A stretch of 64,000 bases of DNA from Diphasiastrum complanatum (taxonomy: Eukaryota; Streptophyta; Lycopodiopsida; Lycopodiales; Lycopodiaceae), in contig CM055106.1 of the NCBI GenBank assembly GCA_029204225.1, forward strand, positions 35,438,361 to 35,502,360, read 5' to 3'. Position 1 is the first letter of the stretch; every line of letters begins with the position of its first letter. Both the position numbers and the translations under genes were made by a program. Of this stretch, positions 33,583 to 45,345 are shown one piece after another. The notes beneath the pieces were generated by a model. The model was not told the DNA's origin and did not search any database. It worked only from the letters and a program-made list of their open reading frames with translations.

Positions 33583-36232
33583 GCTCCCTCTCAAAGCATG
33601 GTAGCTTTATGATCCCGAGACTGCTCCTTTGCCTCTCAAAGAGCCCTTTGTCCAGAGCTTTAGTGAAGATATTAGCAACCATATCTTTTGTTCCTATGAA
33701 GGTGGTCTGCATCATCTTCCTTTCAATCAGATCCCTGATCAAGTGATACTTGATTGCAATGTGCTTCGTTCTTGAGTGGAACACATGATCTTTCGTCAAG
33801 TGTATTGCAAAGGTGTTGTCCATCTGCAAGACCAATGACTCATTTCTTGTTTTGCCCAATTCGTCCAGGAACTACCTTAGCCAAATTATTTCGTTGGCCA
33901 TCTTCGCTGCTGCTACGTACTCTGCCTCGCAGGACGACTGGGCTACAATGGTCTGCTTCTTGCTGACCCAGAACCCTGCTGCTCCTGATGCAATGGTGCA
34001 TCCTCTTGAGATGCTTTTACAGTCGTCCCTGAGAGATGCCCAACTAGCATCACTGTAGGAAAGTATCTAGAGACTGTATCTCTGAGAGAAACCCTTCGCT
34101 ACCAGTCTTGCCTTGTATTTCGTCACACTCCCATCTGGTCCATATTTGAGTTTGAAAACCCATTTGCATTTGACAGTCTTGCGCTTATGAGATAATGGCT
34201 CCAACGCCCATACATGGTTCTTCCTCATGGACTCCATCTCTTTGTTCATGGCTTGGATCCATTTGTCCTTTTTTGGACCTTCAATCACCTCCTCGAATGT
34301 CTGTGGTTCACCACTGAACCCGCATAATTCTTCTGATGTGGAAGCTGAGCTGCCTGGCACAAATCTTGCTGGCTCTCTTCGTGGTCTTGTCGACCTTCTG
34401 GGAGATCCTCCCAGAACAACTATGCCTTTGCCCTTGTCTGCTCTGCTCGGTCCGGAACCATCTTGGTTTACAGGAACTGCGACGACAGGTTGCCTCTCGA
34501 ATCTTTCTTCGTCTGATTCGTCGCTCGAATGGTAGGCGACTCAAAAATCTTCGTTTTCGTGTTCGTCCTCTGCTCCCTCTGACGTTGGCGATAGGTCATA
34601 GTACTATCTTTTCAGAACTTCATAGCTAACAGGGTCTTCGTTGGCCATTGTCCTACTCTTGTCGAATTTGACATCCCTCACTGTTTTCACATTGTTCGTG
34701 TCTAGCATGTAAATTCTGTAGTATGACAAATTATTGTCATACCCTACCAGAAATCATTGCTCGGCTTTCTCATCAAGCTTCTTGCAAAGCTTATCAGGAA
34801 TATGTGCATATGCTGCATAGCCAAATATTCTGACATGAGACAGGTTGGATTTTCTACCCCACCATATCTCATGTGGTGTCGTGTGAGGAACACTAGATTT
34901 ACCTGTCATGTTCTGGATGTATGCGGCTGCAGCTACTGCTTCAGCCCACAGTGCCCTTGGAGCCTTCGAGTATGCCATCATGCATCTGGCTGTTTCCATT
35001 AGGTTCATGTTCTTTCGTTCAGCAACACCATTGTGTTGCAGTGTGTAGGATGCAGTTCTTATGTGAATGATGCCACGATCATTGCAAAAGTCAGTGAAGC
35101 GATTCGAGATATATTCGCCACCTCGATTTGTTCTGATCTGCTTCACCTTGCTGCCTGTGCATCTCTCAGTCCAATTCACATATTCCGTGAATTTATCGAG
35201 TGCTTCAAATTTATTCTGAATAAAGTACACTATGGCAAACTTGCTATAATCATCAATGAAAGTTTGCTCTTTCTTCGCCCATCTTCGAGATCTCGGGCTC
35301 CTCGACATAGGAAGAACTATTATTGTTCTCCTGTCTATTTTGTGTTGATCTGTTTCTTGGGTCCTGGTGGCAATCCATGGCTGCATGACCCTTCTTATGG
35401 AAATGGATACACTCAATCTTGGGATTGCCAGCAGGTATCTATTGTTTGCCCGTCTCTTCTGCATCTCATGCAGGTCTTCTTGTCTACATCTTGTTGTTTC
35501 GACCTTCCTTTGGTCTTCTAGTTGCTTTTGCTGGTCCCCTCTGCTTGCTGGTCACGATCCTACCACTGATTCGACTCCCTCTTAGGCTTGAACTGTTTCT
35601 TTGACTTTTCTCTATTGTCGTAGAGTGTCTGGTCAGAACCATCTTTGTGATCAAGATGCTCTCTAGCCTCGACTTCCTCTCAAATCTTGACAATCGCCTT
35701 TTCGAGGCTCATGGTAGGATCTTCCGAGAGTAGGGTTCGTGTCATCTGGAAAGATCCGGGTAAGGCTCTCAACAGATATGTGAGCTGCTTCTCAGTTGAT
35801 ACTGCATTCTCTGCTCCTGAGTTGTGTAGTGATAGAAACAGATCCTTCATCTTTCTCGGTGAAGTCTTGTCCATCCCACTGCAGATTCATCAGCTGATCT
35901 TCCAGCATCATGATCTGACTTCTTGATTTCGTCTGAAATCTGGTGAGTAATGCATCCCACATCTCCTTAACCTTGGAGAGTGTAGCCAGGTCAACTGTGA
36001 GACTATCTTCGATGGAAGATGATAGCAAGGCTACTGTCTTGTCATTTTTCTCCCTCCATTCGCGTAGCTCCTTTCTTGTTGTCGTAGGTATTTCTTCTGT
36101 GCCGTCTACCCAGGGGAAGAGTCCTTCGCCCTTGAGTATCAAAGATGTCTTAACTTTCCAGGCTAGAAAGTTAGATCCTGAAGAATAAAGTATAGTGCAG
36201 ATTTTGTTTTGCATGCTGCTGATTGAAGCCAT
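33583..36232 (-). pseudogene. Copia-5 gag-pol polyprotein (broken, RT core deleted)
   Basis: Gag starts MASISSMQNKICTILY at 36232. A frameshift near 35800 and several more disrupt the gag-to-protease part, and a convincing protease was not seen. Integrase is well preserved from about 35260 (FIDDYSKFAIVYF, then GGEYISNRF and NGVAERKN), although the residues before GGEY read TNR. RT starts near 34290 (KWVFKLKYGPDG, KARLVAKGFSQ) and jumps after about 34080 straight into RNase H (DASWASLRDD, SSCEAEYVAAAKMA near 33920), so the catalytic YVDD region is gone. The RNase H end (VFHSRTKHIAIKYH) lies near 33780. Confidence 0.85.
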
Positions 36233-36331
36233 TGCTTCTTGAAGTCTGTTTTCTTGTTGATGGTTGATTGTCTGAATGCTTGGTCTCCTGGATCTACTAG
36301 CTTCTTGGCTATGTCAGAATATGATAGGGTG

Positions 36332-36343
36332 GCTCTGATACCA
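36332..36343 (-). promoter_or_regulatory. Copia-5 primer binding site (with duplicated copy)
   Basis: Plus strand GCTCTGATACCA is the initiator tRNA-Met PBS in minus orientation. A second copy, GCTCTGAAACCA with one mismatch, lies 31 bp further on at 36363-36374, again followed by CTGATGAGAAT. Confidence 0.88.
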
Positions 36344-36378
36344 CTGATGAGAATTCTGAGACGCTCTGAAACCACTGA

Positions 36379-37096
36379 TGAGAATCTAGGGGAGAAAAAT
36401 TCACGAGATAGTCGCGACTCTCGTTCAAGATTCGGATGGAGTTCAAATGTGTTTGCTGGGCACTGCCAGCTGAAACACTCCTACAATCCTCCGGAGAGTA
36501 GTCAGTTACTACTGATCTACATTCATAAAATTAATATAGCATTCGACTTCATTTCAACCAAGGTGCAAAATTCAAAGGGAACAAGAAAACTCAGACATAT
36601 GAAATAAACAGCATAAGCATTCAACATCCAAGATCAAACACAACTAGAAAATAATCTATATTCATTTTCTCTGATTTTTTCAAGGCACTGCATGTGAATC
36701 CACGCAGTGTGTTGGCATGAGAGAAGCACGGTTCTCTCAAAGTATCTACTGACGTCATGCCATCAGGTCAGATCTCTGTACTTCTGGGTACTTGCGTGAT
36801 CTCTGGTGGTACTCCTTGGAGTGTGAGGATAGAATGGGTTTCATTTCCACCGTTGGTTTTGTTTATCTCGTCTGCCTTTCTCTCTTGTTGTACCGCAAAT
36901 GAATCTCGTTCGTGGATCCTTCGTGTTCTCGAACCGTTCGTGTTCGCTAACCATTTGTCTTCGTCTCCATTGACTTTCGTGTTCGTGAAACTCTTCGTGT
37001 TTCGTGTCTCCAGATGTTCAAGTTTGTGAACATCTTCGTCAGGTGAAGGGATGAAAGCTAGCAAGGCTTTGTAATCAGAAACATTTTGTTTCTTCA
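36379..37096 (-). repeat. Copia-5 5' LTR
   Basis: In element sense it starts TGAAGAAACAAA at 37096 and ends near 36379 (or at 36348 if the inner duplicated junction is used). Colinear with the left LTR apart from the 287-bp difference and the truncation there. Confidence 0.75.
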
Positions 37097-37370
37097 AAGT
37101 GTATTTTTGTAAAGTGCATATGCTATCAATCTCTGTAGTTGAAACTAATTGAAAATACGATTCAAACATGCACATACCATTTGAAATAAAATTGAAAATA
37201 GAGCATCACATTTACAAATCGACAGATACACAATGTGCAGCAAATAAAGTATGTCCAACGCTAGATATAATATGTAAAATGGTCTGAATACAGTGTTTGA
37301 CCATCTGGCTGCCAAACATGGAACATGATATCAAACTGCTAAAAATAAAATAATAGAGCTACAATCAATG
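37097..37370. other. Non-coding stretch
   Basis: AT-rich DNA between the Copia-5 LTR and the GC-rich remnant. No gene or repeat was recognised. Confidence 0.5.
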
Positions 37371-38735
37371 CTCTGGATCTAACTCAGACGAATACTTCGG
37401 AGATAGCTCAAGGCCCCGAGCTGACTCTCGCAATTGATATCTATGTCTGTCTGGAACTGGCATGGGCTATGTATCCAAGGAGGAGGACTCATCATCCACA
37501 TCCTCCCAATCTGCCTCTGCATCAGTCTCCAGGCAAGCCAAATCGACTATATTTGCTCTAGTTGGCTGTGATAATGCACCTCTACCATCACCTGGGTCCC
37601 TACGAGGTCGTGCTCTCTTTCTTGGCTGTTTATGTGCTCTGTCTTTCTTGTTTGGTGCACCCTTGGGCCTTTCTGGTCTCTTGCGGACAAGGGGAGCCAT
37701 CAATGTCTCATCGCCCCCATGCAAATCACTTGGCTGGCTAGGCTGGGCCCAAGATGAGGCCGGCTAGGATAGAGAAGCCAAAGATGGGTGTCCCTGTGCA
37801 GCTGATAGAGGAGGATGAGCCCATGGAGTGTATGTCCGTGGGGCTGCTGCTGGTGGAGGAATTGGCTGTGGAGGGGTCATCCTTGCAGGAGGCAAGTACA
37901 ACAGCGATATGTACTAAAAGGGGCGCTGTGGTGGCCGGTATTGGTACATTCTGGGTGCTACCAAAGGAGGAGCCAGTGGAGTGGGTGCTACCAAAGGAGG
38001 AGGATGTGCCATGGGTGCTGCCACAGGAGTAGCCACTATGGATGTGGACATTGCAAGAGAAAACCTGGGCACAGATGTTGGCCTGTCATGGAGACCTGGT
38101 GCTGCAAAAGTGGATGGCGATGGAGGGGCTGCAGGCCTCAATAGCATCAGTGGCATTGGAGGTGTTGTGCGGCACATATAAACACTTTGAGGAGGCAGAG
38201 GAACTGTAGGCACCTCGTGTAGCTACTCTGGTTGAGACTCTGTGTAGGGTATGCTGGCTAGAGAGGATGGGGGCGCCCTAACGCTGCTGGGCCTCTGAAT
38301 CCAACTCTATAATCAAGTCGTTCAGCTGGGCATCCGAATACAAATGCTCGGGGCTCTGGGACTCATCATGTGCACCATCCTCTAGATCATCCCGTGCCTA
38401 ATCTTGTGCACCATGTGGACCCTGCATGGCCTCCCAATCGGTACAATCAAAGTCATCTGGTGTCTCCTCTGGTGTGTTGTCATAGAAATGCCTATGACTT
38501 TGTGATGCACACATCCAAGCAGCTACGAAAAGTAAACACAAATCACTCTGCCCCCTATCAAGAGCCTCCTCTATCATATCAACATAAGAAGGTATGCCAT
38601 TGGGCCCCCCGTGCCACTGGGCCCCCCCCTGTGTGCTCGGTATAATCTGTGGCATGTGACGCACATCTACCACATGATGCAACTGTGACCCTTGCTCTAG
38701 GCGTGTGCCCAACCCCTGTATCATATGCCTCATCG
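37371..38735 (-). pseudogene. GC-rich unidentified coding remnant
   Basis: This block is clearly more GC-rich than its neighbours and reads best on the minus strand across several frames. The upstream part (38733-38398) has protein-like composition with Trp, His and Cys. The middle (38213-37914) is Pro/Ala-rich with short imperfect repeats of an APPLVAP type. The downstream part (37724-37467) holds a basic AT-hook-like cluster (NKKDRAHKQPRKRARPRRDP), then an acidic patch, and a segment ending SPKYSSELDPEH near 37371. Repeated stops and frame changes mark it as dead. A transposase or plant-mobile-domain protein C-terminus is possible, but I do not recognise it. Confidence 0.4.
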
Positions 38736-39115
38736 ACTCTTCCTTTTTGCAATTTCGTTCTGTTGAGGTGAATAGGAAGTGGTGACCTGTCTTCTAATAC
38801 CATGTTCAGCCATGTAGTCGGACATCTCGTTAGAGATGTATTTGCCACCACCATCAGTTTAGAGTGCCTTCACTTTTGTAGACGTTTGTGACTCATCCAT
38901 GGCCTTGAATCTCTTGAAGCATTCAAAGGCTTCAGATTTGTGCTTAATGAACATGACTTTAGACCATCTAGAATAATCATCTATGAAAGTGATAAAATAG
39001 ATTGCATCTCCTAAGGACGGAGTTGGCATTGGACCACAAAGATTGCTATGTACAAGATCCAATATGTGCCTTGTTTTGATGGAATGTGATTTTGCTAATC
39101 TTTTCTTGGATATTG
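38735..39115 (-). pseudogene. Copia-6: integrase fragment (minus)
   Basis: Minus-strand integrase core with DLVHSNLCGPM (first catalytic Asp position now Asn), FITFIDDYSRW, then TDGGGKYISNE (catalytic Glu replaced by Lys) and SYSPQQN near 38755. A stop precedes TDGGG. The spacing is that of a third copia group. The fragment meets a plus-strand integrase fragment near 39115. Confidence 0.8.
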
Positions 39116-40137
39116 TGCTACAAGGAAAGCTTTCAAATGAAGATCTATGGCATAGGAGGTTGGGCCATCCCAACTCCAAGGCCATGCAATCTATGTCCAA
39201 GTTGGAGCTAGCTCATGGTTTGCCTAAGTCCATGATCAAGCAGCCAAGTCCTTGTGATGCATGTGCATTGGCCAAATCACATGCAAGGCCACATCAAAGA
39301 TCAACCATCAAGTCCAAAGCACCTTTGGATTTCATCCATAGTGACATCCATTTCTCATCCACCAAGAGCAAGGGTGGAGCTACATGTTTTATAACATTTA
39401 TTAATGATTATTCACGTTTTTGGTGCGTTTACCTCTTATCTTCTAAAGCACTTGCATATGAAACTTTTGTGAAGTTCAAAGCTTTTGTTGAGAATCAACT
39501 ATCTTGTAAAATTAAAGCTTTGAGAAGTGATAATGGAGGTGAATACATCTCCACAAAGTTCATAAACTTTTCTAATGATTTTGGCATTAGAAGAGATTTC
39601 ACTTGTTCCTCCTCTCCTCAATCTAATGGAGTGGCCGAAAGAAAAAATAGAACTCTATGTGAATGTGCAAAGGCACTTAGACTAGGAGCCTCTCTTTCTA
39701 AAGATTTTTGGGGAGAGGCAATAGCTAACTATCTTAGTGTCAGCCATTTAAAAATCTTTGGTTTTATATGTTTTGTTCACATTTCTAAGTAGCTTAGGAA
39801 GACGCTGGATCATAGGACAAATAAATGTATTCTCATTGGCTATCCTTATGAACATAAAGCTTATAAAGTTTATGATCCATCCACCAATGTAGTATTTGCC
39901 TCTAGAGATGTAATATTTCAAGAACATACATACTATAATTTCAAACAACCATCGATAAATGATGCTATGTCATTTCATCCTATTTTACGTAGCATGGATT
40001 CTTCCAACGTTGATGTTCCTTCTATAAAACCTACAACTACAGCTACAGAAGCCGAGCAGCCAACAATATCTTGTAGAACAACTGATCATACAGATCTTGA
40101 TTTTACCAACAAAACGCGCATTTTACTTGACAAACGA
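39116..40137 (+). pseudogene. Copia-7: integrase fragment (plus)
   Basis: Reads LSNEDLWHRRLGHPNSKAM, CDACALAKSHA, HSDIHFSS, FINDYSR (second Asp context altered), RSDNGGEYIS and NGVAERKNRTL, so the HHCC finger and most catalytic positions survive. A deletion after WGEA removes the usual CANYLCNRLP segment. After a TAG near 39790 the linker continues (LIGYPYEHKAYKVYDP, ASRDVIF) to a TGA near 40138. No RT, LTR or gag is attached. Confidence 0.85.
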
Positions 40138-40998
40138 TGAGAAAAAATGAACGTCAACTTAAAATATTTTTATATGTGAGCAACTTGAAAAGATTTGCGA
40201 AGGATTCGCAAAATTTGACTTGCAGTCAACTCAAAAGATTTGAAAATAGTTTATTGTTGAAGCTCGTGGCTTTCTTGTTGAAGCTCAAAAGATTCACAAA
40301 TAGAATCTAGTCGTGAAATATTCTGTTTCTTGTTCAAGCCTCAGATGTCGCGAAATTGTCGCAAACAATTCACAAAATCTTCTGGATTGTTCTTCAAGCT
40401 CACCTGTCACGAAATATCTCAAACAGTTCACAAAATATTCTAGATTTCTTCTTCAAGCTCAAGAATTGCCATCTGTTGCAAACAATGTCACGAAGAGACA
40501 AGTGTCGCGAACAATTCGCAAAACACAAAGCTGAGATGAAGAGATGAACTGTCGTGAATTATTCATGAACAGATTTTATTCGAGCTTGAAAACAGAGCGT
40601 CTATTTGAATATCAACCATCGTAAACGGTTAGATATCTACTATTACAACATTAAAAGGCCAAAAGACCTATCCTGTGACAATATAAATACATGTGTACTA
40701 CTTGTTGTAACTCACTCACGCAATCAAAGACACAACAACGAGATAAGACTGCAAGAGATGTATATTGATGAATCAGATTCAGAGTTATAAAAATTTGCTT
40801 TTGATCAATAGTTTCTTATTGTCTAAATTGTCTTAAGTTGTCTCTTACTTCCGCATATAATTTTTGCACACATATTCAATCTGAACAAATTCTGTACATA
40901 GATCAGATAAAATCGCGATTGAAGACATTGATATTAGTTTGATTTATTCAAATTTGCATCATGTTCTCTGTGGAAGAATAATTACTATTTTTTCTACA
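40138..40998 (+). repeat. Copia-8 probable 5' LTR
   Basis: Defined on the right by TTTCTACA one base before the PBS and on the left, tentatively, by TGAGAAAAAATG. A TATA-like ATATAAATAC lies near 40680. No second copy confirms the ends. Confidence 0.5.
40240..40480 (+). repeat. ~59-bp imperfect tandem repeats in the LTR
   Basis: Units contain GTCGCGAAA, CAAACAATTCACAAAAT and TTCTTCAAGCTCA. The clearest pair starts at 40346 and 40405 (offset 59). Weaker copies flank them on both sides. Confidence 0.7.
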
Positions 40999-40999
40999 G

Positions 41000-41011
41000 T
41001 GGTATCAGAGC
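41000..41011 (+). promoter_or_regulatory. Copia-8 primer binding site
   Basis: TGGTATCAGAGC, complementary to initiator tRNA-Met, one base after the probable LTR end. Confidence 0.9.
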
Positions 41012-41078
41012 TTCTCTCTCAGCATTTTTCATACATCCATCAATAAGCCGCTATCTGGAGGTTATTCAGAATTAAAAG

Positions 41079-44000
41079 ATGTCATCGATCACCAATAATC
41101 AAGCTAAGATCACTACAATCTTGGACCCAGAAGGTTCAAACTACTTCGTTTTGAAATTAAAGACTTCACTCTTGTTGAAGGATGAAGGTCTATGGCAATG
41201 GATAGAATCCATTGAGGAGAACCTAGAAGCTACTCCTGGCAAAGAACTTTGAGAATAGAGTTTAAAAAATGACAAAGTTATAGCAATTATTGTGTCTTCA
41301 GTGCATGACAATATAATGCTAGATCTTACATCAATTTCAAACGCAAAGAATTTATGGGAAGAATTGCAAACCAAGAATGAGAATCGATCTTGTAATTAGA
41401 TCATGTTCTTGGAAGACCAATTAACTTACCTACAGTGGGACGAAATTTCTAAGGAAAAACAGCTTAGTTATTTTCTTCAAGCCCTATCTAGGTCATTCCA
41501 CACAACTTGAACCTTATTGGCGAAAGATGATGCGACAATGACACTTCAAAAAGCAATAGACGGAGTTAAGGAGAAAGTAGAAACTCGTGAATGCTATGAA
41601 GACAATGGTGATTCAAAAAATACTCTATTTATTCAGAAGAATAAATCCTCTAAGAAGTCTAAGTTTAAGAGGGAGTCTTCTAAGAAGAATGAGTCTAAGA
41701 CTAATGAACAACAATTTGAAAAACAACAGAAGAATTATGGTGATAAGAAGATTGCAACAGATGCAGAAGATCAGGTCACACAAAAGAGTGTGTTGGCTAA
41801 ATCCAAAGATTGAATGCATTCATTGTCATAAACGAGGTCATGCAGCAATAGATTGTTATCAGAATCCCAGAAACAAAAAAGAGCAGAATCGAAGCAAACC
41901 TTCAAATTCAAACTATTTTGAAGACAAAGCAGAATGCTCCAGAGTAGCAGAAGACAAGACAACAAGGAATTCAGCAGCTTATGTTAGTACTGATTTATGC
42001 TCTATTCATCTAATTCAATTAGAGAAGTAGTACTTGATTTGGAAGCCACCTCACATTTTGTTTCCTCGAAACAAATTTTGTCTGAGTACAAGAAGACAAA
42101 CTATTCAAGATTCATTATACTTGGAGATGGTTCTAAACACGTGGTTGATGGAACTGGTGTATTATGGCTAGACACAAATCAGAGAGACAAGAAACTGAAG
42201 GAAGTTCTCTATGTCCCTACTCTTGATAAAGATCTTCCATCAGTTTCTAAGATAGTCAATACAAGCATGTTAGTGACCTTCACAAAGAACTCTTGTAAAC
42301 TGTTCGAGAAAGATTCTAATAACCTCATTGCTAAAGGCAACAGAGAAGACAATTTATATCACTTGAATATTCAAACAAGAATCGAACAAGTTAATCAAAC
42401 TCAGGAATCAACAGATGTACTATGGCACAAAAGGCTATGTTACATGAACGTGGAAGCCTTGTACCAAGCCAATAAAGTCAGAGAATTCAAAGAGTCGAAA
42501 TCAAGAAAAAAGATATTTGAACTACCTATGAATCCTGTCTTAAAGGCAAGATGACTAGAACACCTTTCAGTAAGGATGTTTATAAAGCAACTAAGGTACT
42601 TAAAATTGTGCATTCCTATATTTGTGGACCATTCGGAGCATTGTCGTTGGGTGATGGAAAGTTCTTCATAACATTTATTGATGACTTCAGCAAGTTTGCT
42701 GTAGTATACTTTATTCGTACCAAATCTAAAACTTTCGAGAAATTTGTTGAGTATACGAATTGGGCTGAAAAGCAGACAGGCAATAAGTCGAAACAAATTT
42801 GCACAGATCGTGGAGGTGAGTACATTTCCAATGAATTTAAAGCTTATTGTACTGATCAAGATATTATGCATATGAAGATTGCATCTTACACACCTCAACA
42901 CAATGGAATAGCTGAACGAAGGAATCATACACTAATGGAAGCTGCAAGATATATGATGGCTCACACGAAAGCACCAAAACAGTTGTGGGCAAAAGCAGTG
43001 GATACATCAAATTATCTTTAGAATCGTATTTTGAAGAAGACTTATTCATGGACCAACCACTAAGCCAAGAATATCCAGGATACGGATGTCACATGAATAA
43101 AAGCATTTATGGTCTCAAACAAGCAGTGAGACAATGGTATAGAAAGAAGGATGAAGCACTACGTTCCATAGGCTTCAAACCTCTATTTGCTGAATCAAAT
43201 GTCTATATCAAGCATGTCCAAAATGGAATAATTATTCTAGCTCTTTATGTTGATGACACACTTATCTTCTCAAGAAGAGATAAGTTAATTTCAGATGTCA
43301 AAAGAGACATTTTTGAAATATTTGAGATGGCTAACCTAGAAGAAGCTAAAATCTATCTAGGCTTACATATCGTGAGAGACTTTGAAGGTAGTCAGTTGTA
43401 TCTTCACCAACAAAAGTACACTCAAAAGATCATTGAAGAATTCAACATGCTCGAATGCAAAGGTGTGCATACTCCCATGATACTTGGAACAATATTGAAC
43501 AAGACAAATTGTCCACAGACTCTCGAGGAAGAGGAACGAATGGCCAAAACACCCTATCATAGGCTAATTGGATCATTGTTATATCCAGCAGACAACACCA
43601 AACCTGATATAGAGTTTGTAGTATACAAGTTGAGCCAATATAGTCAAAACCTAGGATCGTTACATTGGAAGTTGACAAAGAGAGTACTATAATGTCTCCA
43701 GAGGATGAAAGACTATGGACTATGTTATTTGAAGGAAGCTGGATTTTACATCGAATCTTATAGTGACACAAGCTGGGCATCCATGAACAATGATAGCAAA
43801 AGAATTTTAAGAGGTTATACTCTAGCATCTGGCATAGCCATACTCTGAATTAGCAAGAAGAAAACAGCAGTAGCCCAATCTTCCTGTGAAGCGGAATATG
43901 TAGCAGCAGCCAAGATGGCAAACATGCTGATCTGGATTAAACAGATATTTGATGAATCTGGTTCTAGACCTTATATCTTGTTAATGGATAACACTTCAGC

Positions 44001-44165
44001 AATCTATCTCAAAAGATCATGTATTTCACTCAAAAACGAAGCACATAGCTATCAAGTATCATGTGATTCGGGACTTAGTTGAGAAGTAGATACTGAAGAC
44101 AGTCTTCATACCCACAGATGAAATGACAGCCGATATCTTTACAAAGCCACTAAGTAAAGCTTTTG
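41079..44165 (+). pseudogene. Copia-8 gag-pol polyprotein (broken)
   Basis: Gag starts MSSITNNQAKITTILD at 41079, with stops near 41250 and 41397. The zinc knuckle CIHCHKRGHAAIDC lies near 41817 after a stop. The protease active site reads LDLEATSHF instead of the expected LDSGATSHF, so Ser-Gly is lost. Integrase (42551-43018) keeps FIDDFSK, TDRGGEYIS and NGIAERRN. At about 43020 the sequence jumps into the middle of RT (FEEDLFMDQP), removing the integrase C-terminus and RT fingers; YVDDTLIFS survives near 43247. RNase H follows a stop near 43690 (SDTSWASMNND, SSCEAEYVAAAKMA). Confidence 0.88.
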
Positions 44166-44180
44166 GCGAGGCCAACTGAT

Positions 44181-45339
44181 CCTTATCCACTGACAGGACC
44201 CACTTACAGTCACACAGTGATTCTAACTTTAATTCTAACTAAAACTTGCATTTAGAACAAGTTTGCAGATCTACATAATTTTTGAACAGTCTGTAGAAAA
44301 TACACGAAGTGTCACAGTTCGCATTTTTTACACTTTTCGAAAACTGCGACACTTACCTTTGACTTCTTCCGTTCAATTATTTTTTAAGAAGTCAACTTGT
44401 TCACAGTTCAACAGTTTAACTATTTTCACTACCTTCGGCACTTTTTCACATTTTTCGAGAAATGCAAAGAGAGAGAAAATTCCAGAAGGTCCTCTATTTT
44501 TAAGGGTTAAACTGCTAAAGACACCTTCGTCAACTTTTAAGGGCATCTTTGACTTTCCCAAAAAGAGCGAGAGAGTTGAACTGTTAAAGAGATCTTTGTC
44601 CTTTTAAGGGCACCTTCAACTTTCTAAGGGCACCTTAAAATTTGTTTAAAGGCACCTTCAACTTTTTCGCAGAAACCTCGAAAGGAGAGAAAAATGCCGA
44701 AGGTTATCTATTTTGAACGAGGAACGTTTTCAGCACTTTCCGTAATTTGCAAAGTGAGAGAAAACCACTTCACGTAAAATGCGAAGTGAGAGATCGTGCC
44801 AATGATACTGATTTGTTGACCGTATATATACTATGTATAGTTGTCACAAAAGCCATATACTTCCAAGTACAACGGCTTTCCTAATTAGGTGACAAACATT
44901 CAATGTAATTAATACACGGATGATATCTATAAGTAGAACATCCAAGCACTAATTGGTAATTGCTCCATCCATGAGATGTATTATTTGAGCCTCCCAGTTA
45001 CGCTGTCAATTTTTGGTTGTAATAGCTATTTGTATTGTGCTTCAGTGTAATACAGCAACAGCAGTTTTTCTATCTGTGTATACGATGGCTATCTTTGACG
45101 CCTGAGGAACTCGCGATATCATACTGCTCTTCCATTTATTTTAGAACCGTACTTCACATTGAATCTGATTTTCAGTAATACAACACACAAACCATTTCTA
45201 ATCTCTTCGGTGGACTATACCTTCGTTTTTTAGAGTATGAATTAATTTTTAAGATTCTGTTGGGCAATTAGAACACTTAAAGATGTGATTACATTTAGCA
45301 TAAGCTGTCTATTAGACTGTTTTTGCATCTAGCAGCTGA
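44181..45339. other. Region downstream of Copia-8, no gene seen
   Basis: No credible ORF. It includes a repeat cluster at 44525-44670. It could contain a diverged or different 3' LTR, but no similarity to the Copia-8 5' LTR was visible. Confidence 0.4.
44525..44670 (+). repeat. AAGGGCACCTT-type degenerate repeats
   Basis: Four to five copies of a unit like TTTTAAGGGCACCTTCAACTTT at irregular spacing (roughly 20-55 bp). Confidence 0.65.
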
Positions 45340-45345
45340 TTAGAA

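Larger units (their letters stand above)
32826..37096 (-). mobile_element. Copia-5: rearranged copia element of a second lineage
   Basis: A minus-strand element flanked by related direct repeats (32826-33582 and 36379-37096), with a PBS at 36332-36343 and gag, integrase, part of RT and RNase H between them. Its gag (WKVKTSLILKGEGLFPW) and RNase H (AQSSCEAEYVAAAKMA) differ from Copia-1 to -4 and resemble Copia-8. The 3' LTR is truncated at 32826 and most of RT is deleted. Confidence 0.82.
40138..44180 (+). mobile_element. Copia-8: copia element of the Copia-5 lineage
   Basis: A probable 5' LTR (40138-40998), PBS at 41000, gag from 41079, protease remnant, integrase, partial RT and RNase H to about 44165. 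A matching 3' LTR was not found downstream, so the element is 3' truncated or its LTR has been replaced. Gag and RNase H resemble Copia-5. Confidence 0.75.

Noticed and set aside
37754-38144. Plus-strand ORFs with a repeated WVLPKEE motif
   Set aside because: They are the reverse reading of the Pro/Ala-rich minus-strand repeats; the minus strand gives a more protein-like composition over a longer span.
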